From positions 45,543 through 109,542 of the forward strand of contig DJMA01000050.1 in NCBI GenBank assembly GCA_002436415.1: a stretch of DNA of 64,000 bases, written 5' to 3'. Under the pieces are notes generated by a model that was not told where the DNA came from, searched no databases, and saw nothing but the letters and a program-made list of their open reading frames with translations. This document shows, piece after piece, positions 50,617 through 59,684 of this stretch. Position 1 is the stretch's first letter; the number at the start of each line of letters is the position of its first letter. Both the position numbers and the translations under genes were made by a program. The stretch is from Bdellovibrionaceae bacterium UBA6502. Lineage in GTDB: Bacteria; Bdellovibrionota; Bdellovibrionia; Bdellovibrionales; UBA840.

Positions 50617-53112
50617 TTAGTGGTAAAGCTCTTGTCCTTTGTACTGAGCTTTGATTCCAAAAGACCTTTCTGACTTTAACTTGAATAAATCTTCTGGCTC
50701 TTTGATGTCCAATGCATTTACTAATACTTGGTCAACATGAGTAACTAAGATAACTTCAAGGTCTTTCAAGATTTCTTCAGGAATATCCATCAAGTCTTTT
50801 TCGTTGTCTTTCGGGCAGATGATCGTTTTGATTCCAGCACGGTGAGCGGCCAAGATTTTTTCTTTTAAACCACCGATTGGAAGAACTCTACCACGAAGTG
50901 AAACCTCACCAGTCATTGCCACAGTACGCTTCACAGGAATCTTAGTAATGGCACTTACGATACTAGTAGTAATCGTGATACCAGCACTTGGTCCATCCTT
51001 AGGGATTGCTCCTTCAGGGGCGTGAATGTGTACGTCGATATTGTGGAAAGTCTCAGTGTCGATTTCAAACAGAGGTCCACGACTTCTTACGTAACTTAAA
51101 GCAGCAGTACAAGATTCTTTCATTACATCACCCAATTGACCAGTGATGATGAACTTACCTTTACCAGGAACTACACTTACTTCAACAGGAAGAAGGTCTC
51201 CGCCCACTTGTGTCCAGGCCAATCCATTGGTCATACCAATTTCATTGCGAGACTCAAGCTTTCCATGTTTAAAGCGTATTGGTCCAAGCATCTCTTCAAT
51301 TGCTTTAGGAGTAACTGTGTAACCTTTTTTCGATTTTTTTAGTTCCGTGTAAGTGGACTTAGCTTTTTTAATACCAGCCTTGCTCAACTTTGCCTTTGGT
51401 ACATCTTTTGATTTCTTCTCAGTTTTTAAGATGTGGCGAGCCGTCTTACGACAAATCGTAGCAATGGTTCTTTCTAAGTTACGTACCCCAGATTCTTTCG
51501 TGTAGTGGCGAACTAAATGTTTAATTGCCGCTTCAGAAACACTAACTTTATATTCGTCCAAACCATACTCTTTAACCTTTTTAGGAACGAGATAGGTTTT
51601 AGCAATCGCAATTTTTTCGTTTTCTGTGTAACCCTCAAGGCTGATTACTTCCATACGATCTAAAAGAGGTCCTGGGATTGTGTGTAGGCTGTTAGCAGTA
51701 CAAACAAACATTACTTTTGATAAATCATATTCTACTTCTAGGTAATGATCGGCAAACTCAGAGTTTTGCTCAGGATCTAAAACCTCAAGTAGGGCAGCGG
51801 ATGGGTCACCACGGAAATCATTACTCATTTTATCAATCTCATCTAAAAGGAATAATGGGTTTCCTTTGTCAGCTTTTTTCAAGGCTTGGATGATTTTACC
51901 AGGCATTGCACCAACATAAGTTTTTCTGTGACCACGGATTTCAGCCTCATCTCTCACACCACCCAAAGAAATTCTTACGAATCCTCTGTTCATTGAGCGA
52001 GCGATGGATCTAGCCAATGAAGTTTTACCAACCCCTGGAGGGCCCGCTAGACAGATGATTGGAGCTTTAACGTCTTTAGAAAGAGCTGTAACGGCAAGTG
52101 CCTCTAAAATTCTTTCTTTAACTTTTTCTAGACCCCAGTGATCTTCATCTAAAACATCTTCAGCGTGATCAACATCATTATTTAGATCTTCGTAGTCAAA
52201 CCATGGAAGTGAAAGCATCCAGTCGATGTAGTTTCTAACAACAGTCGCTTCTGCACTCATTGGTGACATCATTTTTAATTTGCGAATTTCTTTCTTAATT
52301 TTTTCGTCCGCTTCTTTGCTCATACGCTTATCTTTAAGACGCTCTTCCAATTCAGCGATTTCATTTTGGAAATCGTCTTTATCGCCAAGCTCTTTTTGAA
52401 TCGCCTGCATTTGCTCGTTTAGGTAGTATTCTTTTTGAGAACGCTCCATTTGCTTTTTAACACGAGTGCGGATTCTTTTTTCCACTTCTAAAATTTCAAT
52501 TTCAGAAGTCATCATATTTAGAAGCTCTTCCAAACGAAGACCAGGATCAGCGATCTCAAGGATTCTTTGTTTGTCTTCTAGTTTTAAGTTTAACTGAGCA
52601 ACGATGATGTCAGCTAACTCACCAGCTTCTTCGATTCCAGAAACTCTCATTAAAATTTCTGGTGGAATTCTCTTGTTCAACTTTACGTAAGTTTCAAAAG
52701 TCGATTTTACAGAACGAGTTAAAGCATTTGCTTCAACTGGTTTGTCAGAAGACTCGTCTAAGATTTCTGCTTTTACTGCAAAAAATTTGTCTTCGTCTAA
52801 GAATTCTTTAATTCTTACTCGGCCTTTACCCTCGATCAAAACCTTAACCGTTCCATCTGGAAGGCGAAGAAGTTGAATGATAGTACCTAGAGTACCAATT
52901 TCATAAATGTCTTCTGGTTCAGGGTTGTTTGTTTTCGCGTCTCTTTGAGCAACTAGTACGATGTCCGTACGATTACTCATGGCATCTTCTAATGCTGCGA
53001 TGGATTTGTCTCGTCCAACAAAGAGAGGCATCATCATGTGTGGGAAAACAATCAAGTCTCTAAGTGGAAGAAGAGGTAGTTTTTCAATTACTTGCTTTTC
53101 GGTTTTACTCAT
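50617..53112 (-). CDS. lon: ATP-dependent protease Lon
   Basis: The 831-residue product contains the Lon N-terminal substrate domain (LPLLPLRDLIVFPHMMMPLFVGR), the AAA+ module with Walker A GPPGVGKTSLARS, Walker B PLFLLDEIDKMS and the arginine finger region, and the C-terminal serine protease domain with PEGAIPKDGPSAGITITTS (catalytic Ser) and the partner Lys in GRVLPIGGLKEKILAAHRAG. An insertion rich in Lys (about residues 590-625) precedes the protease domain. Lon removes misfolded and short-lived regulators. The gene starts 48 bases after clpX, behind a hairpin that covers its ribosome binding site (53114-53151). Confidence 0.97.
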   Translation of the reverse strand: MSKTEKQVIEKLPLLPLRDLIVFPHMMMPLFVGRDKSIAALEDAMSNRTDIVLVAQRDAKTNNPEPEDIYEIGTLGTIIQLLRLPDGTVKVLIEGKGRVRIKEFLDEDKFFAVKAEILDESSDKPVEANALTRSVKSTFETYVKLNKRIPPEILMRVSGIEEAGELADIIVAQLNLKLEDKQRILEIADPGLRLEELLNMMTSEIEILEVEKRIRTRVKKQMERSQKEYYLNEQMQAIQKELGDKDDFQNEIAELEERLKDKRMSKEADEKIKKEIRKLKMMSPMSAEATVVRNYIDWMLSLPWFDYEDLNNDVDHAEDVLDEDHWGLEKVKERILEALAVTALSKDVKAPIICLAGPPGVGKTSLARSIARSMNRGFVRISLGGVRDEAEIRGHRKTYVGAMPGKIIQALKKADKGNPLFLLDEIDKMSNDFRGDPSAALLEVLDPEQNSEFADHYLEVEYDLSKVMFVCTANSLHTIPGPLLDRMEVISLEGYTENEKIAIAKTYLVPKKVKEYGLDEYKVSVSEAAIKHLVRHYTKESGVRNLERTIATICRKTARHILKTEKKSKDVPKAKLSKAGIKKAKSTYTELKKSKKGYTVTPKAIEEMLGPIRFKHGKLESRNEIGMTNGLAWTQVGGDLLPVEVSVVPGKGKFIITGQLGDVMKESCTAALSYVRSRGPLFEIDTETFHNIDVHIHAPEGAIPKDGPSAGITITTSIVSAITKIPVKRTVAMTGEVSLRGRVLPIGGLKEKILAAHRAGIKTIICPKDNEKDLMDIPEEILKDLEVILVTHVDQVLVNALDIKEPEDLFKLKSERSFGIKAQYKGQELYH

Positions 53113-53113
53113 C

Positions 53114-53151
53114 TTTAGTGGTCCTCCCTGAGTATTGCAAGGACCACTAAA
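53114..53151 (-). promoter_or_regulatory. Perfect 12-bp hairpin overlapping the lon ribosome binding site
   Basis: In the clpX-lon gap TTTAGTGGTCCT (53114-53125) and AGGACCACTAAA (53140-53151) are exact reverse complements, with a 14-base loop. In the minus-strand mRNA the stem ends one base before the lon ATG, and the AGG of the ribosome binding site GGGAGG lies in the stem. No T-run follows, so it is not a terminator. It may limit lon translation, for example as an RNA thermometer, or be a protein-binding site. Confidence 0.65.
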
Positions 53152-53159
53152 TCAAAAGC

Positions 53160-54446
53160 TTATGCGATTTCTTTAGAGTCCTTCGCTTTTTCCAGTTCGC
53201 GAATTTCTTCTTCTGTGCGGTAAACTAGTTTCGGCTGTTTGCCTTCTAGTATGACTGCTTCATCTATTATACATTCTTTTACATAGAGTTTGCTAGGAAT
53301 TTCAAACATGATGTCTAGCATAGCACCTTCCATCACACCTCGTAATCCACGAGCCCCTGTATTTCTTTTAATACTTTCCTGGGCTATAGCCTTTAATGCA
53401 GCGTCTTCAAAACGAAGTTCAACACCATCGAATGAAAATAATTTTTTATATTGATTTACCAAAGCATTTTTGGGCTTAATCAAAATGTCTAGTAATGCCT
53501 CTTCAGTAAGCTCATTTAATACAGCTAACACAGGCAAACGTCCGATGAATTCTGGTATTAAGCCGAACTTTGCTAGATCTTCAGGCATGGTTTGCTGAAG
53601 AATGTTGCTTCTAATCTTTTTCTTCTCTTCACCGGTCTTGATTTCAGCAGCAATACCCATAGATTTCGTCGATTGACGTCCTTCAATGATATTTTCTAGA
53701 CCTGCGAAAGCACCACCACAAATAAATAAAATGTTAGAAGTATCCACTTGAATGAATTCTTGTTGCGGGTGTTTACGTCCACCTTTTGGTGGAAGGTTGG
53801 CAACAGTACCTTCTAAAATTTTAAGCAAAGCTTGTTGAACACCTTCACCACTAACGTCGCGGGTGATGGATGGGTTTTCAGCTTTTCTGGTAATTTTATC
53901 AATTTCATCGATGTAAATAATTCCACGTTGGGCTTTTTCAACATCGTAATCAGCAGACTGAAGTAGGTTTAAAACAACGTTTTCAACGTCTTCCCCCACA
54001 TAACCGGCTTCGGTTAGAGTTGTGGCATCGGCCATTGCAAAAGGAACTTGAAGAGTTTTAGCAATGGTTTGGGCTAAATAAGTTTTTCCTGATCCAGTAG
54101 GTCCAACTAGAAGGATGTTACTTTTTTGTAAATCAATACCATCTTTCTTAGATTTACCTTGCGAAATTCTTTTGTAGTGATTGTGAACTGCTACTGCAAG
54201 AGCGCGTTTTGCGGCATCCTGGCCAATAACATATTCATCCAATCTTTCTTTAATTTCGATTGGCTTTGGCACTTTAAACTGTGGAGAAGCATCTGTCGTT
54301 TCACGCTCTTTCTCTTCTATAATAATGTCGTTACAAAGATCAATACACTCGTCACAGATATATACCTGTGGTCCAGCGATTAGCTTTTTGACTTCTTTTT
54401 GCGATTTTCCACAAAAACTACAATGTAATGTTTTTTTATCACTCAT
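53160..54446 (-). CDS. clpX: Clp protease ATPase subunit ClpX
   Basis: The 428-residue AAA+ unfoldase has the N-terminal zinc domain LHCSFCGKSQKEV ... YICDECIDLC, Walker A GPTGSGKT, the pore loop TEAGYVGEDVENV, Walker B GIIYIDEIDKIT, and the C-terminal block FIGRLPVLAVLNEL plus the sensor region NTGARGLRGVMEGAM. It unfolds substrates and feeds them to ClpP. It lies 19 bases after clpP and before lon on the same strand, the standard order. A long C-terminal tail rich in Glu/Lys is normal. Confidence 0.97.
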   Translation of the reverse strand: MSDKKTLHCSFCGKSQKEVKKLIAGPQVYICDECIDLCNDIIIEEKERETTDASPQFKVPKPIEIKERLDEYVIGQDAAKRALAVAVHNHYKRISQGKSKKDGIDLQKSNILLVGPTGSGKTYLAQTIAKTLQVPFAMADATTLTEAGYVGEDVENVVLNLLQSADYDVEKAQRGIIYIDEIDKITRKAENPSITRDVSGEGVQQALLKILEGTVANLPPKGGRKHPQQEFIQVDTSNILFICGGAFAGLENIIEGRQSTKSMGIAAEIKTGEEKKKIRSNILQQTMPEDLAKFGLIPEFIGRLPVLAVLNELTEEALLDILIKPKNALVNQYKKLFSFDGVELRFEDAALKAIAQESIKRNTGARGLRGVMEGAMLDIMFEIPSKLYVKECIIDEAVILEGKQPKLVYRTEEEIRELEKAKDSKEIA

Positions 54447-54465
54447 ATACCAATAACCTTGTTAA

Positions 54466-55068
54466 TTATTTAGCTGTCTTTCTAGATTCTACTACTTGGT
54501 CGATCAAACCGAACTCTTTTGCTTTGTATGGGTCCATGAAATTATCACGTTCCATTTGCTCAGCTAAAAAGTCGAAATCTTTGCCTGTGTGTTTTACATA
54601 TATTTCTGTTAACTTTTTCTTTGTAGCGATTAATTCTTTAGCGTGAATTTCAATATCAGTAACCTGACCAGATAATCCTCCGCCAGCAATCAATGGTTGG
54701 TGAATCATGATTCGACCATGTGGTAGGGAATAGCGTTTTCCTTCAGTACCTGCCATTAAAAGTAGAGAACCCATGCTTGCAGCCATACCCGTACAGTAAG
54801 TAGCTACATCGCATTTAATAAATTGCATCATATCGTAGATACCAAGACCTGCAGTAACGCTACCGCCTGGGCTGTTGATATAAACATGAATGTCTTGATC
54901 TGGATTTTCCATTTCTAAGAAAAGCAATTGAGCCACAACCACATTGGCCACTTGGTCATCAATAGCTTGTCCGATGAAGATAATTCTATCTTTCATAAGA
55001 CGTGAATAAAGATCGTAACTTCTTTCTCCTCTAGGAGTTTGTTCTACAACAACAGGAATTAGTGCCAT
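54466..55068 (-). CDS. clpP: Clp protease proteolytic subunit ClpP
   Basis: A 200-residue serine protease. The catalytic triad is visible as Ser in GMAASMGSLLLMAG, His in HGRIMIHQPL and Asp in ERDNFMDPYKAKEFGLID. The N-terminal start PVVVEQTPRGERSYDLYSRLMKDRIIFIG and the block YINSPGGSVTAGLGIYD are typical. It forms the tetradecameric barrel used by ClpX. The ATG has GAGAGG about ten bases upstream. It heads the clpP-clpX-lon unit. Confidence 0.97.
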   Translation of the reverse strand: MALIPVVVEQTPRGERSYDLYSRLMKDRIIFIGQAIDDQVANVVVAQLLFLEMENPDQDIHVYINSPGGSVTAGLGIYDMMQFIKCDVATYCTGMAASMGSLLLMAGTEGKRYSLPHGRIMIHQPLIAGGGLSGQVTDIEIHAKELIATKKKLTEIYVKHTGKDFDFLAEQMERDNFMDPYKAKEFGLIDQVVESRKTAK

Positions 55069-55648
55069 AATAAATTATCCTCTCAAGCTGTTTGCGCACG
55101 TGTTTGTAGTGGGCGATTGTAGCGTAAAAATCAGATCAAAGAAATGATTCCCGTACTTCTTTATTGTTTTTCGGTATTTGTGTTCAGTTTCTGAAGTCCT
55201 GGAACCAGATTTCCCAAAGAGGAACAGGCTTTGGGCGAAGGTCGAGTTTAGCTACGCCATGTCATTGAGTGTTCGTTCGCTGAACTTTATTTAGAGACTT
55301 AGCAAAAATGGTATTTAATACAGCGATAAAAGCTTTTTGAAGCTTGGACTTCACAGAAACCATTAAATCTTAGGATTCTTGTTTTGAAAATTCGGGAGGC
55401 TTTTCTTAATAGAAACCCAAAAAACCTGCCAATAGATCTAGTCGAGCCACCGAATTACAGTCTTTAAAACTAGGAAAATGTTTACTTTCCCTACCAACTT
55501 AGGGCTGGCTGTGTTAATTTTCATCATTAATTTAGAAAGTAAGCAGAGCGGAATTTCTATGAAAACAGATGAAAGATTTTCCCCGTGAGGAGAATAAATA
55601 GGAAGTCCTTATAAGGTTCTGTTATTTGAAAATTTCCAGGAGTGAAAG
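55069..55648. other. 580-base intergenic region between divergent clpP and pepA
   Basis: The region contains no convincing protein gene. A candidate structured stretch lies at 55182-55285: GTTCAG (55182-55187) can pair with CTGAAC (55280-55285), enclosing a perfect CCCAAAG/CTTTGGG hairpin (55213-55235). It is slightly more GC-rich than the flanks. I could not match it to tmRNA, 6S, SRP or RNase P RNA. Promoters for both genes must lie here; a possible minus-strand -10 TACAAT lies near 55121-55126. Confidence 0.3.
55328..55345. repeat. Short dispersed repeat, copy 1
   Basis: An 18-base sequence, AAAAGCTTTTTGAAGCTT, identical to the copy at 57760-57777. Both lie in intergenic DNA. It has an internal AAGCTT pair. 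It is short and AT-rich, so chance cannot be excluded. Confidence 0.3.
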
Positions 55649-57145
55649 ATGTTATTAAAAATTGCAAATTCTTATTCAAAAGCTGCCACTCAGTGTTTGA
55701 CGGTTTATGTGGGTCAAAGTGGTAAAGACAAAGTAAAAACAACTAATAAAAACTCAATCGTAGGTGAGTTGGTAAAAAAATATAGTGCCTCTGGGGAATT
55801 TAAAGCTGGTTTAGGTGAAACCCTAATGTTACGTGCTGCTGGTTTGGAGAACTTCCAAAACGTAATGTTGGTAGGTATTGGTAACACAAAAAAATTATCG
55901 GAAGAAGTACTTCGTAGAGCAACTGCTTATGCCTATCGTGCTTTGCGCTCTGAGAAACAAAAGGCTTCTATGATTTGTTTTGATTCCACAGAAATTTTCA
56001 AGCTGAAACTCCAAGTTGTAGGGCATGTGATTTCTGAGGCTGCGGAACTTACCAACTACAAATACACTCAGTTTTTAACAGAAGCTAAGCAACACGAAGT
56101 AAAGCTTGAGTTGGTTTCTAGCAAGGCTCCAGATCGTAAAGCTTTGTCTACTGGGGCAAAAGAAGGATTCTTAATCGCAGAGAGTATCAATTTTTCTCGT
56201 CGTGTAAGTGATGCTCCTTCAAACTGGATGACACCGGATCAATTGGCTAAAGAAACTAAGAAAGCAGCAAAAGACACTGGATTAAAAGTAAGTGTTTGGG
56301 ATGGTGCTAAAATTCAAAAAGAAAAAATGGGTTCCTTATGGGGAGTTGCTCGAGGTTCGGCACAAGACCCTCGTGTGATTATTATGGAATACAACGGAGC
56401 TGCTAAAAGCAAAACTCCAATCGCCTTCGTAGGTAAAGGTTTAACTTTTGATACTGGTGGTATTAGCATTAAGCCAAGCGCTGGTATGGAAGCAATGAAG
56501 TACGATATGTGTGGCGGAGCCAACGTAATCGGGGCGATGCTAGCGATTGCAAAATTAAAGTTAAAAGTAAATGTGGTTGCGTACATTGGTGCGGTTGAAA
56601 ATATGCCAGATGGTTTAGCGATTAAACCAGGTGATATTTTAACGGCAAGAAGTGGTAAGACCATTGAAGTTACCAACACAGATGCAGAAGGTCGCTTGGT
56701 TATGGCAGATTTATTGTGCTTGGCTTCTGAGAAAAAACCTTCTTCAATTTTTACAATGGCAACCTTAACTGGTGCGATCATTGTGGCTTTAGGTCATTTA
56801 CACACTGGTTTCTTTACTCAAGATGAAAAACTAAATTCAAAAGTTCAAGATGCCGCGGATCGTGCAGGTGAAGATCTTTGGAGAATGCCATTATTGGATG
56901 AGCACCAAAAACAAATGAAGAGTGCTTATGCTGATATTGGTAATATGGGTACACCATCTCGTGCAGCAGGAAGTGCTCAAGCAGCTGCTTTCCTAAAAGC
57001 ATTTGTTGCTAATGATGTTCCTTATGCTCACTTTGACATTGCTTCACAAATGAGTGACATGGGATCTTACTATCCGTATCACCCCGACAAAGGAGCTTGT
57101 GGTGCGATGCTTAGAACTTTCCTAGAGTATGCTCGTAAGTCTTAA
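55649..57145 (+). CDS. pepA: Leucyl aminopeptidase PepA (M17 family)
   Basis: A 498-residue M17 peptidase that removes N-terminal residues from peptides in the cytoplasm using two metal ions. The C-terminal catalytic domain shows FVGKGLTFDTGGISIKPSAGME (metal-binding Lys and Asp) followed by MKYDMCGGA, and the family signature NTDAEGRLVMADLL. The N-terminal macro-like domain spans about residues 1-165. The ATG has CAGGAGTGAAAG upstream. It stands alone between a long divergent gap and a bidirectional terminator. Confidence 0.96.
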   Translation: MLLKIANSYSKAATQCLTVYVGQSGKDKVKTTNKNSIVGELVKKYSASGEFKAGLGETLMLRAAGLENFQNVMLVGIGNTKKLSEEVLRRATAYAYRALRSEKQKASMICFDSTEIFKLKLQVVGHVISEAAELTNYKYTQFLTEAKQHEVKLELVSSKAPDRKALSTGAKEGFLIAESINFSRRVSDAPSNWMTPDQLAKETKKAAKDTGLKVSVWDGAKIQKEKMGSLWGVARGSAQDPRVIIMEYNGAAKSKTPIAFVGKGLTFDTGGISIKPSAGMEAMKYDMCGGANVIGAMLAIAKLKLKVNVVAYIGAVENMPDGLAIKPGDILTARSGKTIEVTNTDAEGRLVMADLLCLASEKKPSSIFTMATLTGAIIVALGHLHTGFFTQDEKLNSKVQDAADRAGEDLWRMPLLDEHQKQMKSAYADIGNMGTPSRAAGSAQAAAFLKAFVANDVPYAHFDIASQMSDMGSYYPYHPDKGACGAMLRTFLEYARKS

Positions 57146-57170
57146 GACTAAGAGAACAATTAAAATTGTT

Positions 57171-57202
57171 AAAAAGAGATTCCTATTGGAATCTCTTTTT
57201 TT
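57171..57202. terminator. Bidirectional terminator between pepA and the 100-aa secreted protein
   Basis: AAAAAGAGATTCC (57171-57183) and GGAATCTCTTTTT (57188-57200) form a 13-bp stem with loop TATT, with Ts on the plus side and on the minus side when read in reverse. Confidence 0.88.
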
Positions 57203-57235
57203 ATTTGAGTCTTGGGATAGGGTTTATGAGATAGG

Positions 57236-57538
57236 TTAAAATTTAAAAGATTCGTTAGATTTAGCGAAGTCGTCTGTTTTAGGAGTTTTTTTAACTAAGC
57301 TTTCACCGATTAGCTTTGTGTCACATTTAAAAGTCAATTGGGATTGATAGCTTAAGCATTTGTTATAGGCCTTATTAATGGGTGCATTTTCATTGGTTAG
57401 CCCATAAATTCGTTTCACCTCTGTGATATTGTCTTTCGTGATTTTGTATTCACTGCAAATACAAGCCAGTTTTGAATTGGTCGATAAGGCTGGAATACTA
57501 AATAAAACTAAAATAAGATTTGAAAGCAATAACTTCAT
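57236..57538 (-). CDS. Small secreted protein of unknown function (100 aa)
   Basis: The product has a signal peptide (MKLLLSNLILVLFSIPALS, cleavage near residue 19) and four cysteines after it (26, 28, 61, 72), beginning with ACICSEYKITKDN. The second half is basic and polar. A strong ribosome binding site AAGGGAGAAGCTT precedes the ATG, which supports a real gene despite its size. Cysteines suggest a folded periplasmic protein. No family is recognised. Confidence 0.65.
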   Translation of the reverse strand: MKLLLSNLILVLFSIPALSTNSKLACICSEYKITKDNITEVKRIYGLTNENAPINKAYNKCLSYQSQLTFKCDTKLIGESLVKKTPKTDDFAKSNESFKF

Positions 57539-57610
57539 AAGCTTCTCCCTTGCGCTTAAAATACCTTATAAAAGGAAAAATCTGGAGAAAAAGATTCTAA
57601 ATCAGAAAGG

Positions 57611-57633
57611 CTGTGCTAAGCACAGTTTATTTT
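57611..57633 (+). terminator. Orphan terminator-like hairpin
   Basis: CTGTGCT and AGCACAG flank a single A (practical stem CTGTG/CACAG, loop CTAAG), followed by TTTATTTT on the plus strand. No plus-strand gene ends just before it, so it may stop read-through or mark a small untranslated transcript. Confidence 0.35.
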
Positions 57634-57759
57634 ACAGACTTGGCAATAATTTAGACGCTGCAAGCTACTGACTAAATGACTATGTCCTCAAAAAGTTTTT
57701 AGAGAGACTTGGTTTCATCTCCAAGAAAACAGGCTTTATAAAAAAGAAGCCTTAGCATG

Positions 57760-57777
57760 AAAAGCTTTTTGAAGCTT
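57760..57777. repeat. Short dispersed repeat, copy 2
   Basis: Identical to the 18 bases at 55328-55345. This copy lies just before the end of the minus-strand 631-residue protein gene. Confidence 0.3.
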
Positions 57778-57788
57778 ATGTAGATCAC

Positions 57789-59684
57789 TTATTTAAAGTC
57801 ATGATCATCTCGGATAATCGGAATCAAGACGTCTTTACCGATATAAATGCCTTTCTCGCCCATAAAGGCTTTATTTCTATTTAGATATTGGAAGAAATCA
57901 GGGCTCATTGGAAAGTCAGTTTCAACGCGATGAAAGAGAGGCTTTTCTCTAGTGAAATCAATCACTATTAGGGAGCCTCTATTCATACCGGTACCAAAAC
58001 CCAGAAAGATGCTGTTTGCAGTATCAGCCACTGGTTCTAAACTCGTGTAAGAGGCATTTTGGGGATAATTATAGGAATTGGTTTCAGGTTCTTTTTGGGA
58101 AAGATCAATGACTAATAGTGATTTAACAAAGGAAAAATTCAATAAGTATTGGTTTTCAATTAACAGATTAAGTTTGGGTTGAAAATGTCCACCCTCGACT
58201 TCTTTGACTAATTCTAAGGATTTGCCATCTTCAGTATTTTTATAAATGCTGAGTTTCATGTTATTTGTAAATAAAATATAAGGCGCATGGTATTCTAATG
58301 CGCCATTCATATTTAAATCCGTAACAGTAAGGTTTTTTTCTAAATTGATTTGAAACCATTGTTGCTCCCTGTTCATTCCAAAAAGCATAGTGTCAACTTT
58401 TCTGAAAAGATTAAAATAGGGAAAACTAGATTGTTGGACAAAATTTCCTTCCGAGTTTTTTCTATACCAAAGGGTGTAGGCCTGGGTGCTGTCTTCATTT
58501 TTGGGGCCATTTGAAACAGCCTCTTTCATTTCGGGAAAATTAAAGGTAATTAATAAATTATTGTCGTCCACTCGAAAAACCATGCTGTCTTCTCTTAGGT
58601 TTTCCACTTGCAGAATTTCAACGGAGCTCTTACTTTCGTGTTTAAAATGGATCTCTAGTTTTTCATCCTTTGCTAAAAATGCCTCAATATCATTGCTCGA
58701 ATCTAGCTTTTCAATTAAATCATCACGCTCCTTTACCTCTAGATTTCTATTAAGTTCATAAAAATTAGCTTTGGGAAAACCGTTAAATGGGTCTGCCTGA
58801 CTATTGATGATAAATTTATTTTCTGAGATTTTGTATAATTGAGGACTTCTTAGTTTCTTAAAAGACGGATAACTAAACTCCAAAAGCCCGTTTACCATGC
58901 TTACTGATTTGATGCTGTCGCCATCAAGGAAAACAATTTTATCTTTGGAGAGGTCTATGATGTTGTTTAGTCGAAATTTTGAATACTGAGATTTGCGCCC
59001 AGGGGCATTCATCGAATAAAGTTCAATACTATTTTTATCTGAAATAAGCAAATTGCCATTCCACTCTTGGATCTTGTTAACATCAAGACCATCCTCTTTC
59101 ACGTCAGTTTTGAGGTCTTTATAGCGAATTCTAAATCTATTTAATCCGAGACCTTTTGGGTTTCTAGAAGATATTCTCCAGTTTTTGCTCGGTGATTCCC
59201 ATATGACTTTCTCTTCAGAATCTACCAGTTCTGCTTTTTCAATAAACCGACCTCGTGCATTTTTTAAGATGTTTTCGCGAATTAGGGGTTCTACATTTTT
59301 GGCTTCAAGTTTAGTGGATGGATTGGTTTTTTTCTTAATGGCCTTTATTACATCATTCGGGCTATTGAAAACATCTTGATGAAGTTGAAAGAATTTACTG
59401 ACGCCAATGTAAAACTGCTCAACAACTTGGGTATCTCGTGAACTATTTGCTTTAATTTTATCGTAGGCTTTAGAAAGAGCTACCAGGCCTTTATCAACGG
59501 AATCTGCTTTCACTTGAGAAGTTTCGGATGCGCTTGAGGTGCAATTTGAGTTATTGGCGTAAATAAAGAGCGGGGAGAAAATTAGACCAATAATTAGAAT
59601 ACAACAACGGGGACTTGTAAGATCCAAGCAAGTCTTAATAAATAAGCGGAAATACAATGCCTTCGGCGGTTTTAGCAAATTCAT
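57789..59684 (-). CDS. Exported protein of unknown function with beta-propeller-like pattern (631 aa)
   Basis: A long basic N-region (residues 1-27) leads to a hydrophobic core CCILIIGLIFSPLFIYA (28-44), a signal peptide or anchor. Residues 55-150 are helical; from about 165 on, short strand-like units repeat with patterns such as NGNLLISDKNSIELYSM, KDKIVFLDGDSIKSVS and ENKFIINSQADPFNGFPKANFYEL, which look like propeller blades (my judgement, without alignment). The ATG follows TAGGACATTC, a fair ribosome binding site. It is monocistronic. Function unknown; a periplasmic or surface location is likely. Confidence 0.75.
   Translation of the reverse strand: MNLLKPPKALYFRLFIKTCLDLTSPRCCILIIGLIFSPLFIYANNSNCTSSASETSQVKADSVDKGLVALSKAYDKIKANSSRDTQVVEQFYIGVSKFFQLHQDVFNSPNDVIKAIKKKTNPSTKLEAKNVEPLIRENILKNARGRFIEKAELVDSEEKVIWESPSKNWRISSRNPKGLGLNRFRIRYKDLKTDVKEDGLDVNKIQEWNGNLLISDKNSIELYSMNAPGRKSQYSKFRLNNIIDLSKDKIVFLDGDSIKSVSMVNGLLEFSYPSFKKLRSPQLYKISENKFIINSQADPFNGFPKANFYELNRNLEVKERDDLIEKLDSSNDIEAFLAKDEKLEIHFKHESKSSVEILQVENLREDSMVFRVDDNNLLITFNFPEMKEAVSNGPKNEDSTQAYTLWYRKNSEGNFVQQSSFPYFNLFRKVDTMLFGMNREQQWFQINLEKNLTVTDLNMNGALEYHAPYILFTNNMKLSIYKNTEDGKSLELVKEVEGGHFQPKLNLLIENQYLLNFSFVKSLLVIDLSQKEPETNSYNYPQNASYTSLEPVADTANSIFLGFGTGMNRGSLIVIDFTREKPLFHRVETDFPMSPDFFQYLNRNKAFMGEKGIYIGKDVLIPIIRDDHDFK

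Noticed and set aside
55559..55588. Possible short leader peptide before pepA
   Set aside because: The frame MKTDERFSP has no ribosome binding site, and it ends 60 bases before the pepA start.
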